In this document: positions 41,135-47,630 of the stretch, piece by piece
Numbering within the stretch: position 1 is the first letter of the stretch
Layout: the number at the start of each line of letters is the position of its first letter
Origin: Nocardioides mangrovicus
GTDB taxonomy: Bacteria; Actinomycetota; Actinomycetes; Propionibacteriales; Nocardioidaceae
Direction of reading: 5' to 3'
Length of the DNA stretch: 47,630 nt
NCBI RefSeq assembly: GCF_003674065.1
Contig: NZ_RDBE01000008.1
Location: 177,636-225,265, forward strand
The notes under the pieces: generated by a model
Told to the model about the DNA's origin: nothing
Database searches by the model: none
What the model saw: the letters and a program-made list of their open reading frames with translations, nothing else
Translations under genes and position numbers: made by a program

Positions 41135-42526
41135 ATGAGCTCCTTCTCCACGCTCAACACCGCGCTCACTGCGCTGCAGTACAACCGCGCGGCGATGGAC
41201 GTCGCGTCCGGGAACGTCGCCAACGCCTCCACCGAGGGCTACACGCGCCGCACCGTCGACGCCTCGACGATCGACGTCACCGCCCGCGTCGCGCTGTGGT
41301 CGAGGCAGTCGACGTCCGGCCAGGGCGTCAAGGTCGACGGCGTGACGCGGCTGAGCGATGAGCTGATCAACGCCCGCGTGCGCCGCGAGCACGGCACCCA
41401 GAGCGGCCTGGACGTGCAGCAGGCCTCCCTCGAGCGCGTCGAGGACGGCATCGGCGAGCCCGGCTCAAGCGGCCTGGCGGCGATGATGACGGACTTCCGC
41501 ACGTCGTGGAGCACCCTGGAGAACAGCCCCACCTCCAGCGCCGCCCGCGCCGGGGTGCTGACCAAGGCCGCCTCGGTGGTCAGCGCGGTGAAGAACCAGG
41601 TCAGCAACATCAACTCCGAGGCCGGCGACCAGCGCAGCCGCACCCTGACCGACGTCAACCAGGTCAACACGCTCGCCACCAACCTGGCCAGCCTGAACCG
41701 CTCGATCTCCGCGGCCTCGGCGGGCGGGACCGACACCAGCGCCCTGCTCGACAGCCGCGACCAGGTGCTGCAGCAGCTCTCCTCGCTCACTGGAGCGGTG
41801 GCCTCGATCAAGTCCGACGGGTCGGCCGACGTCTCGATCAACGGCACCGCGCTGGTGAGCGGCACGACGGCCGGCACCTTCGGGGTCGCCTCGGGCATCA
41901 CCTCGAACGGCGACGCCGACGGCAGCCTGGTGACGTTCTCGATCACCAGCTCCTCGGGCACCGCCACCTCGGTCGGCTCGATCGGCGGCGAGCTCGGCGG
42001 CGTGGCCACCCTGCTCAACACGACCTTCCCGAGCTACCTCAGCAGCCTGTCCGCGGTCGTGACCGGTCTGGCCGACCAGGTCAACAGCCTTCACGAGTCC
42101 GGCTACGACGCCGACGGCAACGCCGGCGGCGCGTTCTTCAGCTACAGCTCCAGCGACCCGTTGGGCACCTTCGCCGTGGCCATCACCGACCCGCAGAAGG
42201 TGGCGGCGTCCTCGACCGCCGGCGGGGGCACCGACACCGGCATCGCCGACCAGCTCTCGAAGGCCGGCGCGGCCGAGTCTTCCTACCAGCGGCTGGTCAG
42301 CACGTTCGGGACGCAGGTCGCCGACATCAAGACCCAGGCCAGCAACCAGCAGATCGTGACCACCCAGGTCGACAACGCCAAGGAACAGCTCGGCGGCGTC
42401 AGCCTCGACGAGGAGATGGTGAACATGGTGACGGCGCAGCACGCCTACGAGGCGGCCTCGCGCGTGATGACCACCGTCGACGAGATGCTCGACACGCTCA
42501 TCAACCGCACCGGGGTGACCCGATGA
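41135..42526 (+). CDS. flgK: Flagellar hook-associated protein 1 FlgK
   Basis: Hook-filament junction protein of 463 residues. The N-terminus FSTLNTALTALQYNRAAMDVASGNVANASTEGYTRR and the C-terminus GVSLDEEMVNMVTAQHAYEAASRVMTTVDEMLDTLI are the standard FlgK ends. VNSLHESGYDADGNAGG in the middle is also diagnostic. ATG 41135 is one base after the flgN stop. The stop overlaps the flgL start (ATGA). Expected to be held by FlgN before export. Confidence 0.95.
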   Translation: MSSFSTLNTALTALQYNRAAMDVASGNVANASTEGYTRRTVDASTIDVTARVALWSRQSTSGQGVKVDGVTRLSDELINARVRREHGTQSGLDVQQASLERVEDGIGEPGSSGLAAMMTDFRTSWSTLENSPTSSAARAGVLTKAASVVSAVKNQVSNINSEAGDQRSRTLTDVNQVNTLATNLASLNRSISAASAGGTDTSALLDSRDQVLQQLSSLTGAVASIKSDGSADVSINGTALVSGTTAGTFGVASGITSNGDADGSLVTFSITSSSGTATSVGSIGGELGGVATLLNTTFPSYLSSLSAVVTGLADQVNSLHESGYDADGNAGGAFFSYSSSDPLGTFAVAITDPQKVAASSTAGGGTDTGIADQLSKAGAAESSYQRLVSTFGTQVADIKTQASNQQIVTTQVDNAKEQLGGVSLDEEMVNMVTAQHAYEAASRVMTTVDEMLDTLINRTGVTR

Positions 42527-43404
42527 CCCGCGTGACGCAGAACATGATCACGCAGCGCTCGCTGAGCTCGCTGCAGACCGGGCTGTCGCGGCTCTCCACC
42601 ACCCAGGAGCAGCTGAGCTCCGGCAAGGCCATCAACCGGCCCTCCGACTCCCCCGTCGGCACGGCGTCGGCGATGCGGCTGCGCACGTCTATCGCGGTCA
42701 ACGAGCAGTACCAGACCAACGCCACCGACGGCCTGGCCTGGCTCGGCGAGATCGACACGACGCTGGGCTCCGTCACCGACCAGCTGCGCACCGCCCGCGA
42801 CCTGGCCGTCCAGGGCAACAGCGGGTCCATTGACCAGACCGGTCGCGACGCGCTGGCCACCCAGGTCGACCAGGTCAAGGCCAGCATCCTGTCGGCCGCG
42901 AACACCACCTACCTCGACCGCCCGGTCTTCGGCGGCACCACCTCAGGCACCACGGCCTACGACTCCACCGGCGCCTACACCGGCACCTCGGGCAGCGTCT
43001 CGCGCACCGTCGGCGACAGCACCCGGGTGCGGGTCGACGCCGATGCCCAGACCACCTTCGGCGCCGACGGCGACAACGTCTTCACCCACCTCGACGCGCT
43101 GTCCACGGCGCTGCGCAGCGGCGACCAGAGCGCCATCGCGAGCGCCTCGGCCACCTTGAGCACGGACATCGCCCGCGTCACGGCCTCGCGCGCCGAGGCA
43201 GGCAGCCGCTACAGCCAGATCGAGCAGGCGCAGAGCACCGCGAGCACCCAGCAGGTGAGCCTGAAGAGCTCGCTGTCGAGCGTCGAGGACGTCGACATGG
43301 CCTCCGCCGTGGTCAACCTCCAGATCCAGCAGACCGCCTACCAGGCGGCTCTGACCGCCACCTCCCGTGTCATGTCGCCGAGCCTTGCGGACTTCCTGAA
43401 ATGA
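42523..43404 (+). CDS. flgL: Flagellar hook-associated protein 3 FlgL
   Basis: Second junction protein, 293 residues. N-terminal MTRVTQNMITQRSLSSLQTGLSRLSTTQEQLSSGKAINRPSDSP and the C-terminal SVEDVDMASAVVNLQIQQTAYQAALTATSRVMSPSLADFL show the flagellin-like D0 helices with FlgL features (GKAINRPSDSP). Central PVFGGTTSG is common in FlgL. It overlaps flgK upstream and fliW downstream by four bases each, so the four genes from flgN form one coupled unit. Confidence 0.95.
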   Translation: MTRVTQNMITQRSLSSLQTGLSRLSTTQEQLSSGKAINRPSDSPVGTASAMRLRTSIAVNEQYQTNATDGLAWLGEIDTTLGSVTDQLRTARDLAVQGNSGSIDQTGRDALATQVDQVKASILSAANTTYLDRPVFGGTTSGTTAYDSTGAYTGTSGSVSRTVGDSTRVRVDADAQTTFGADGDNVFTHLDALSTALRSGDQSAIASASATLSTDIARVTASRAEAGSRYSQIEQAQSTASTQQVSLKSSLSSVEDVDMASAVVNLQIQQTAYQAALTATSRVMSPSLADFLK

Positions 43405-43865
43405 TCTCTACCGACCTTCACCCCCACCAGACCGCACCGGCCGCTCAGCCGGACGCCACCACCTCTCGGAGCGACATGTCCGACGTCCCGCTGCTGGAGA
43501 TGGTCCAGCCCATGCCCGGTTTTCCCGCGGCGCGCCAGTTCGCCCTGGTGCAGCTCGACGAGGGCAGCCCGGCCTGCGACCTGCGCGCCGTCGACGACCC
43601 CGACGCCCGCTTCCTGGTGGTCCCGCCCGACGTCTTCTTCCCCGGCTACGAGCCGGTCATCGACGACGCCACCGTCGAGCGCCTCGGCATCGACTCGGCC
43701 GAGGACGTGCTGGTGCTGGTCGTCGTCAACGTCGGCGGCTCCCTGGCCGAGTCCACGGCCAACCTGCGCGCCCCCGTGGTCGTCAACACCACCACGCGGC
43801 TGGTCCAGCAGGTCGTGCTGGACGACGTCGACCTCTCCCTCACCACGCCGCTGCTCGCCAGCTGA
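43401..43865 (+). CDS. fliW: Flagellar assembly factor FliW
   Basis: A 154-residue protein. The FliW core starts at PLLEMVQPMPGFPAARQFALVQLDE and contains CDLRAVDDPDARFLVVPPDVFFPGYEPVI and VLVLVVVNVGGSLAESTANLRAPVVVN, all strong family blocks. FliW binds flagellin and, when free, inactivates CsrA. ATG 43401 overlaps the flgL stop; this adds an N-terminal extension of about 25 residues absent from most FliW proteins. An internal ATG (MSDVPLLEM) would give a normal-length protein. csrA follows after 204 bases on the same strand. Confidence 0.93.
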   Translation: MISTDLHPHQTAPAAQPDATTSRSDMSDVPLLEMVQPMPGFPAARQFALVQLDEGSPACDLRAVDDPDARFLVVPPDVFFPGYEPVIDDATVERLGIDSAEDVLVLVVVNVGGSLAESTANLRAPVVVNTTTRLVQQVVLDDVDLSLTTPLLAS

Positions 43866-43883
43866 GCCCCGCGGCCGGCCACC

Positions 43884-44035
43884 CGGCAGCGGTACCTCGG
43901 ACCGCAAACCGACCTCACGGACCCGGCCTGGCGCACCGCCACCCCCCGGCCGACCAGCCACCCGCCCCGGCAGCGGTGCCTCAGACCGCGAAGCCGCTCC
44001 GCGAATCCGGTCCCCCGCACCGCCGCCCGGCTGCC
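43884..44035 (+). repeat. Imperfect tandem repeat in the fliW-csrA gap
   Basis: CGGCAGCGGT(A/G)CCTC(G/A)GACCGC occurs at 43884-43905 and 43968-43989, an 84-base period, and flanking parts (CACCGCC-CCC-CCGG) also recur. The function is unknown. No coding frame or T-run terminator is seen. Confidence 0.5.
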
Positions 44036-44057
44036 CAGCGCGGTGGGCCACGACCTG

Positions 44058-44063
44058 TAGCGT
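44058..44063 (+). promoter_or_regulatory. -10 element of a leaderless csrA promoter
   Basis: TAGCGT stands six bases before ATG 44070 and no Shine-Dalgarno intervenes. csrA may thus be expressed separately from the fliW operon. Confidence 0.5.
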
Positions 44064-44069
44064 TGCCCC

Positions 44070-44369
44070 ATGCTGGTGCTGAGCCGACGGATCGGCGAGA
44101 GTGTCGCGATCGGCGACGACGTGGTCGTCACGGTCCTCGACGTGCGAGGTGACGTGGTGCGGGTCGGCGTGGACGCCCCCCGCAGCGTGGCGGTCCACCG
44201 GGCGGAGGTGCTGGCCGAGCTGGAGAGCAGCAACCGGCAGGCGGCCGCCCCCAGCGACGACGTCGTGCAGTCCTTCGGGCGGGCGGTGCGCGACCGCGGC
44301 GACGCAGCGACGCCCGAGCCGGGCACCGCCGAGGGCCCCGAGCCGGGCGACCCGCGCCGTCGGCGCTGA
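44070..44369 (+). CDS. csrA: Carbon storage regulator CsrA (translational repressor)
   Basis: RNA-binding protein. Residues 1-50 match CsrA: [45 protein letters not shown]. Residues that contact GGA loops (LVLSRR near the start and the VHR-E strand) are present. It is 99 residues long because of an Ala/Pro/Asp-rich C-terminal tail of about 40 residues; usual CsrA has 60-75. In flagellated Gram-positives CsrA represses flagellin translation and is antagonised by FliW, encoded just upstream. The target here is probably the fliC leader. ATG 44070 is leaderless in appearance. Confidence 0.93.
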   Translation: [99 protein letters not shown]

Positions 44370-44447
44370 TCAACGCGGACGGCGAGCCCGATCGACCCTG
44401 ATCCGGCCGACCGGGTCAGGGTCGACGCGCAGGATGAGCCGGCAGCC

Positions 44448-45266
44448 TCAGCGCGCGGGGCGGTAGATCGCCTGACGCCCCACCGACATCCGCTCCCAGC
44501 CGTCGTCGACTCCCATCGGCGTCTCGGCGGCGCCGAGGAACAAGAACCCGTCGGGTGCCATCGTCTGGCGGATCCGGCGCAGGATGTCGGCCTTGGTGGG
44601 CACGTCGAAGTAGATCAGCACGTTGCGCACGAACACGATGTCGAGCCGGCCGAGGCCGACGAAGGGCCGCATCAGGTTCAGGGTGCGGAACGAGGTCATC
44701 GCAGCCAGGTCGGGCGCGATCTGCCAGTGGGCACCGGCCCGCGTGAAGTTCTTGACCAGGGTGGTCGCGGGCAGGCCGCGGTTCACCTCGAGCTGGGAGT
44801 AGCGACCGGCGCGGGAGCGCTCGACCATCTCCTCGGAGAGGTCGGTGCCGACGATCTCGGTCCGAAAGCCCGCCACCTCGGGGGTGTCGCGAATGGTCAT
44901 CGCGATGCTGTAGGACTCCTGGCCGCTCGAGCACGCGGCGCTCCAGACCCGGATCGAGCGGGTCGGACGCGTGCGGGCCAGCTCCGGGAGCACGGTGGTG
45001 CGCAGGGCGTTGAACGGCTCGGCGTCGCGGAAGAAGGAGGTCTCGTTGGTGGTCAGCGCCTCCACGACGGCCTTGGCCAAGGTGGCGTTGGGCCGGCTGC
45101 GCAGCGTGGCCACGAGCTCGTTGACGTCGCCGAGGCCGGCGCTGCGGGAGACCGGACCGAGCCGGGACTCGACCAGGTATTCCTTACCGGCCTCCAGCAC
45201 GATGGCGCTCTCGCGACGCACCAGGTCGCTCACGTAGCTGAACGACTCCATGGTCAGGGCGGTCAT
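44448..45266 (-). CDS. cheR: Chemoreceptor methyltransferase CheR
   Basis: SAM-dependent glutamate methyltransferase of 272 residues that adapts chemoreceptors. Family blocks: LTTNETSFFRD near residue 75, the SAM site WSAACSSGQESYSIAM (about 110), IVGTDLSEEMVERSRAG, and IVFVRNVLIYFDV. The N-terminal helical domain has LVRRESAIVLEAGKEYLVESRL. ATG 45266 overlaps the cheB stop by four bases, so methylesterase and methyltransferase are produced together. A receptor gene lies about 2.2 kb upstream. Confidence 0.95.
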   Translation of the reverse strand: MTALTMESFSYVSDLVRRESAIVLEAGKEYLVESRLGPVSRSAGLGDVNELVATLRSRPNATLAKAVVEALTTNETSFFRDAEPFNALRTTVLPELARTRPTRSIRVWSAACSSGQESYSIAMTIRDTPEVAGFRTEIVGTDLSEEMVERSRAGRYSQLEVNRGLPATTLVKNFTRAGAHWQIAPDLAAMTSFRTLNLMRPFVGLGRLDIVFVRNVLIYFDVPTKADILRRIRQTMAPDGFLFLGAAETPMGVDDGWERMSVGRQAIYRPAR

Positions 45267-46369
45267 GGTCGGCTCCCTACGCCCACCGCGGCGGGCACAC
45301 GCTGTCGGACGGCCGGAGCGAGCTCGGCCAGTGGCAGGACGGCCTCGGCCAGCCCTGCCTCGGCGATCGCGCCGGGCATGCCCCACACGACCGAGGTCTG
45401 ACGGTCCTGGACGATGACCGAGCCGCCGGCCCGGACGATGTCGCCCGTGCCGAGGCAGCCGTCCTGGCCCATGCCGGTCAGGACGACGCCGAGCGTGCCG
45501 GCGCCGGTGGCGGTGGCCGCGGAGCGGAACAGCACGTCGACGGCCGGGCGGCAGTAGTTCTCGGCGGGCGCCTGGTCCAGAGCGGTCTGCAGGCCCTGAC
45601 CTCGCCCCACCACGCGCAGGTGGTAGTCGCCGGGCGCGATGTGGACGACGCCGGGCTCCATCGGCCGGCCCTGTTGGGCCTCGACGACCTCGTAGGGCAG
45701 GGCGCGGTTGAGGCGGGCGGCGAACTGCGCGGTGAAGACGGGGGGCATGTGCTGCACGACGGCGACGGGCACCGGGAGGCGCGGGAGTCCCTCGAGGAAC
45801 CGCGCCAGGGCCTCGGGCCCGCCGGTCGAGCAGCCGATGACCAGCAGTCGTACCGGGGCGGGTGAGGTCGGTGCGGGTCGTGTCGTGACGACCGGTGCGG
45901 GCCGGGACGCCGGCGTCGCCGCTCCCGCTGCGCGCGAGCTCGTCGGAGCGCTCGTGCGGGTGCCGCTCGGGGCGAGGCCCTTGATCCGCGGGATGAGCGC
46001 CGAGCGCACCTGGTCGAAGGACTGGGTGACGCTGCCGACGTTCGCGGGCTTGGCGACGTAGTCGGTCGCTCCCGCCGCCAGCGCGTCGAAGGTGGCGGTC
46101 GCACCGCGCTCGGTGAGCGTGCTGAACATGATGATCGGCGTGGTGTTGCCCGACCCGCGCAGGGCTCGGACGGCCTCGATGCCGTTCAGCTCGGGCATCT
46201 CGATGTCCATCGTGATGACATCGGGGCGCAGCTGCTCGGCCTTCGTCAGCGCGACCCGACCGTTGATCGCAGTGCCGACCACCTCGATGTCGGGGTCCTC
46301 GCTGAGAAGGTCGCCGACCAGCTTGCGGATGACGACCGAATCGTCGACCACCAGCACACGGATGCTCAC
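45263..46369 (-). CDS. cheB: Chemotaxis response regulator / methylesterase CheB
   Basis: Protein of 368 residues. The receiver domain (1-120) has VVDDSVVIRK, acceptor Asp in VITMDIEMPELNG and KPANVG. A Pro/Ala/Thr linker follows. The methylesterase domain (about 175-360) has the catalytic triad: Ser in IGCSTGGPEAL, His in VQHMPPVFT and Asp in LTGMGQDGCLG. I chose GTG 46369 because AGGAGG lies seven bases upstream; GTG 46375 would place that site too close. The promoter is sigma-28-like. The stop overlaps the cheR start. Confidence 0.94.
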   Translation of the reverse strand: MSIRVLVVDDSVVIRKLVGDLLSEDPDIEVVGTAINGRVALTKAEQLRPDVITMDIEMPELNGIEAVRALRGSGNTTPIIMFSTLTERGATATFDALAAGATDYVAKPANVGSVTQSFDQVRSALIPRIKGLAPSGTRTSAPTSSRAAGAATPASRPAPVVTTRPAPTSPAPVRLLVIGCSTGGPEALARFLEGLPRLPVPVAVVQHMPPVFTAQFAARLNRALPYEVVEAQQGRPMEPGVVHIAPGDYHLRVVGRGQGLQTALDQAPAENYCRPAVDVLFRSAATATGAGTLGVVLTGMGQDGCLGTGDIVRAGGSVIVQDRQTSVVWGMPGAIAEAGLAEAVLPLAELAPAVRQRVPAAVGVGSRP

Positions 46370-46420
46370 CGACACTCCTCCTCGAGCTCGCCGGACCGCC
46401 GGCGGGTGCCGACACCTAGG

Positions 46421-46448
46421 TCATCGGCAGCCGCGGCCGACAGCTGAG
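46421..46448 (-). promoter_or_regulatory. Sigma-28 promoter of cheB-cheR
   Basis: Minus-strand CTCAG (46444-46448), exactly 15 bases, GCCGATGA (46421-46428). The gap to GTG 46369 is about 50 bases and includes GAGGAGG. Confidence 0.72.
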
Positions 46449-46493
46449 CCGGAACCTGCGAGGTCGGATCGGAAATCCTGCGCGGAGTGAGGA

Positions 46494-47357
46494 TCAGGCG
46501 GGCCCGGTGCCCACCAACCGGTGCACCAGGGTGAGCCGCGCACGGTGCTCGTCGGCCAGCAGGTCGTCGGCCAGCGTCGCGTGCACCAGGCCGCTGAGGG
46601 CGTTCCAGACGCCGTAGGCGGCGTCGTGGGCGTTGAACCCACCGCTGCGGAAGGCGAGCACGGCGGCCAGCTGGGCGTCCGCGGCGAGCCGCAGCCGGTC
46701 GGTGAGATGCAGCGCCCAGGTGGCCTCGTGCATGGCCGGTGCCCACCGGGTGGTCCAGACCTGCATCTGGGTCACGGCCTGGCGCCACGCCTCGCGAGCG
46801 GCGATGTCGGCAGCAGCCACCTCTGCGAGCAGCTGGTCAAGGCGCGCGTGGCCGGTGGGCATGGTCTCGTCCGCGTGCTCGATCTCGGCCCCGAGGAAGC
46901 CGGTGACCGCCAGACGGCGCCAGTGGTCGGTGACGCCGTCGGCGTAGGCCGGGGCGGCAGCGGCGACCAGCACGTCGGCGGCACGCGAGGCCACGGGCGC
47001 GGAGACCGCCTCGGCCGCCCAGTCCAGCACGTCGTGACGCACGAAGCGGTCTAGCTGGGGGACGTCGCCGAGCAGCGAGGACTCCAGCAGCCGCAGTCGC
47101 TCCGTACCGAGGTCCTCCTGAGCGCCGAGCGCCTCGAGCATCGACATCGGTCCCGCCGGCCTGGGCTGTGCCGGCGGTCCGGACGGCGCCGGGGACCCCG
47201 ACGATCCCCTTGACGCGACCCTCTGCGAGGCGAGCCGACGCAGATCGGCGGGGGTGCACCGCAGTGCGGTGCGGATGACGACCGCGGCTCGGTCGCCGTG
47301 CGGTCGACGGGCGAGGTCGTAGCCGAGTGCAGGCGTGTTGACCCATGAGTACGGCAT
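46494..47357 (-). CDS. Unrecognised protein encoded between a chemoreceptor and cheB-cheR
   Basis: Encodes 287 residues from ATG 47357 (GGGGGAA upstream). I recognise no family. An N-terminal part (residues 1-50, with DLARRPHGDRAAVVIRTALRCTPADLRRLASQR) is joined by a Pro/Ser-rich linker (about 50-72) to an Ala/Leu/Asp-rich, mostly helical C-terminal domain. That domain has LDRFVRHDVLDWAAEAV, VTQMQVWTTRWAPAMHEATWALHLTDRL and GGFNAHDAAYGVWNALS. There is no signal peptide or membrane segment. It sits downstream of the mcp terminator and upstream of the cheB promoter, on the same strand. A link with chemotaxis is by position only. Confidence 0.7.
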   Translation of the reverse strand: MPYSWVNTPALGYDLARRPHGDRAAVVIRTALRCTPADLRRLASQRVASRGSSGSPAPSGPPAQPRPAGPMSMLEALGAQEDLGTERLRLLESSLLGDVPQLDRFVRHDVLDWAAEAVSAPVASRAADVLVAAAAPAYADGVTDHWRRLAVTGFLGAEIEHADETMPTGHARLDQLLAEVAAADIAAREAWRQAVTQMQVWTTRWAPAMHEATWALHLTDRLRLAADAQLAAVLAFRSGGFNAHDAAYGVWNALSGLVHATLADDLLADEHRARLTLVHRLVGTGPA

Positions 47358-47372
47358 CGGTTCCCCCGAACA

Positions 47373-47410
47373 CTGTGCGTACGCACCCCAGACGCGGTGC
47401 GGACGCACAG
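47373..47410. promoter_or_regulatory. Inverted repeat just upstream of the unrecognised gene (operator candidate)
   Basis: CTGTGCGTACGCACC (47373-47387) and GGTGCGGACGCACAG (47396-47410) are complementary at 14 of 15 positions. The left arm contains GTGCGTACGCAC, a perfect palindrome. It begins 15 bases upstream of the start codon and would suit a dimeric repressor or an mRNA hairpin. Confidence 0.45.
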
Positions 47411-47437
47411 CATGACCCCGCTCGAGGGCAAAGAGCA

Positions 47438-47469
47438 ATCCCCGCCCGGCACGATGGCCGGGCGGGGAT
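47438..47469 (-). terminator. Terminator of the chemoreceptor gene
   Basis: ATCCCCGCCCGGC pairs perfectly over 13 bases with GCCGGGCGGGGAT around a 6-base loop. On the minus strand TGCTCTTTGCC follows. It lies 29 bases after the mcp stop codon. Confidence 0.75.
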
Positions 47470-47498
47470 CGCCGGGGCACAGGGCCCCGGTCAGCGGA

Positions 47499-47630
47499 TC
47501 AGAGGCTGAAGCGGCTGATCTCCTGGCGCATGTCGGAGGACATGCGGGCCAGCTCCGCCACCGCGGCGTTGGCCTGGTGGACGGCGTTGGTGGTGGTGTT
47601 GGCGGCGTCGGCGACGCCGTCGATGTTGTT
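47499..47630 (-). CDS. Methyl-accepting chemotaxis protein, C-terminal end (5' part outside window)
   Basis: Only the last 43 residues are in the window: NNIDGVADAANTTTNAVHQA, followed by NAAVAELARMSSDMRQEI and the end SRFSL. The A-ELA-M-S-M---I-RF-L ending is the usual tail of the cytoplasmic signalling domain of receptors. No CheR-docking pentapeptide (NWETF type) is present at the C-terminus. The ligand domain and membrane segments cannot be seen. A strong hairpin follows the stop codon. Confidence 0.85.
   Translation of the reverse strand, partial: NNIDGVADAANTTTNAVHQANAAVAELARMSSDMRQEISRFSL

Noticed and set aside
1-47630. tRNA, rRNA, insertion sequences, phage genes or a toxin-antitoxin/defence system
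   Set aside because: I saw no tRNA- or rRNA-like sequence, no transposase or integrase, and no recognisable defence genes. Gene content and composition look uniform and chromosomal.

Overview
This is a very GC-rich window from a motile actinobacterium. The evidence is the flagellar and chemotaxis genes together with an InhA-like enoyl reductase, a DUF3099 protein, a 6C RNA, TreYZ trehalose synthesis, and several genes whose TANNNT -10 box lies 6-7 bases before the start codon (leaderless pattern). A Nocardioides-like organism is my best guess, from gene content and an intergenic palindrome. That is inference, since no database search was possible.

Left part (1-22,200) is mostly housekeeping and envelope genes. 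A secreted protein with SH3-like repeats (cut by the window edge), a secreted amidase and a secreted Asp-box protein come first. A leftward block follows: fabG - fabI (InhA-like) - a Mur ligase with a cyanophycin-synthetase-like N-terminus but no ATP-grasp domain - an MFS exporter - a PatB-type C-S lyase. The last three are linked by 4-base stop/start overlaps. Next are dodecin, DUF3099, a 6C RNA, a 63-residue Cys/His protein, moaA, SURF1, an ABC exporter, a crotonase and a quinone-oxidoreductase-like protein. The translationally coupled operon glgX-treY-treZ closes this part.

Right part (22,200-47,630) is a flagellar and chemotaxis island. The main leftward operon is flgB-flgC-fliE-fliF-fliG-fliH-fliI-fliJ-(NlpC/P60+SLT hydrolase)-fliK-flgD-flgE, followed by a GGDEF-EAL protein under its own promoter. 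Upstream lie a tightly overlapped cheY-cheX-cheY-cheX operon, then fliD-fliS-(fliT-like), fliC and fliA. Divergent from fliA is flgN-flgK-flgL-fliW, then csrA. A leftward cheB-cheR pair, an unrecognised gene and the tail of a chemoreceptor end the window. The export gate (flhA, flhB, fliPQR), motAB, fliMN, cheA and cheW are not here.

Regulation is unusually readable. Six sites with identical spacing, CTCA(A/G)-N15-GCCGA(Y)xx, sit before flgB, the first cheY, fliC, flgN, cheB and the GGDEF-EAL gene. They look like promoters for the sigma-28 encoded by fliA. fliA itself has a sigma-70-like leaderless promoter. A shared palindromic box (GGGAC-N4-GTCCTCA) precedes fliA and flgB and may bind an unidentified flagellar regulator. 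fliW-csrA plus GGA motifs in the fliC leader suggest a FliW/CsrA/flagellin feedback loop.
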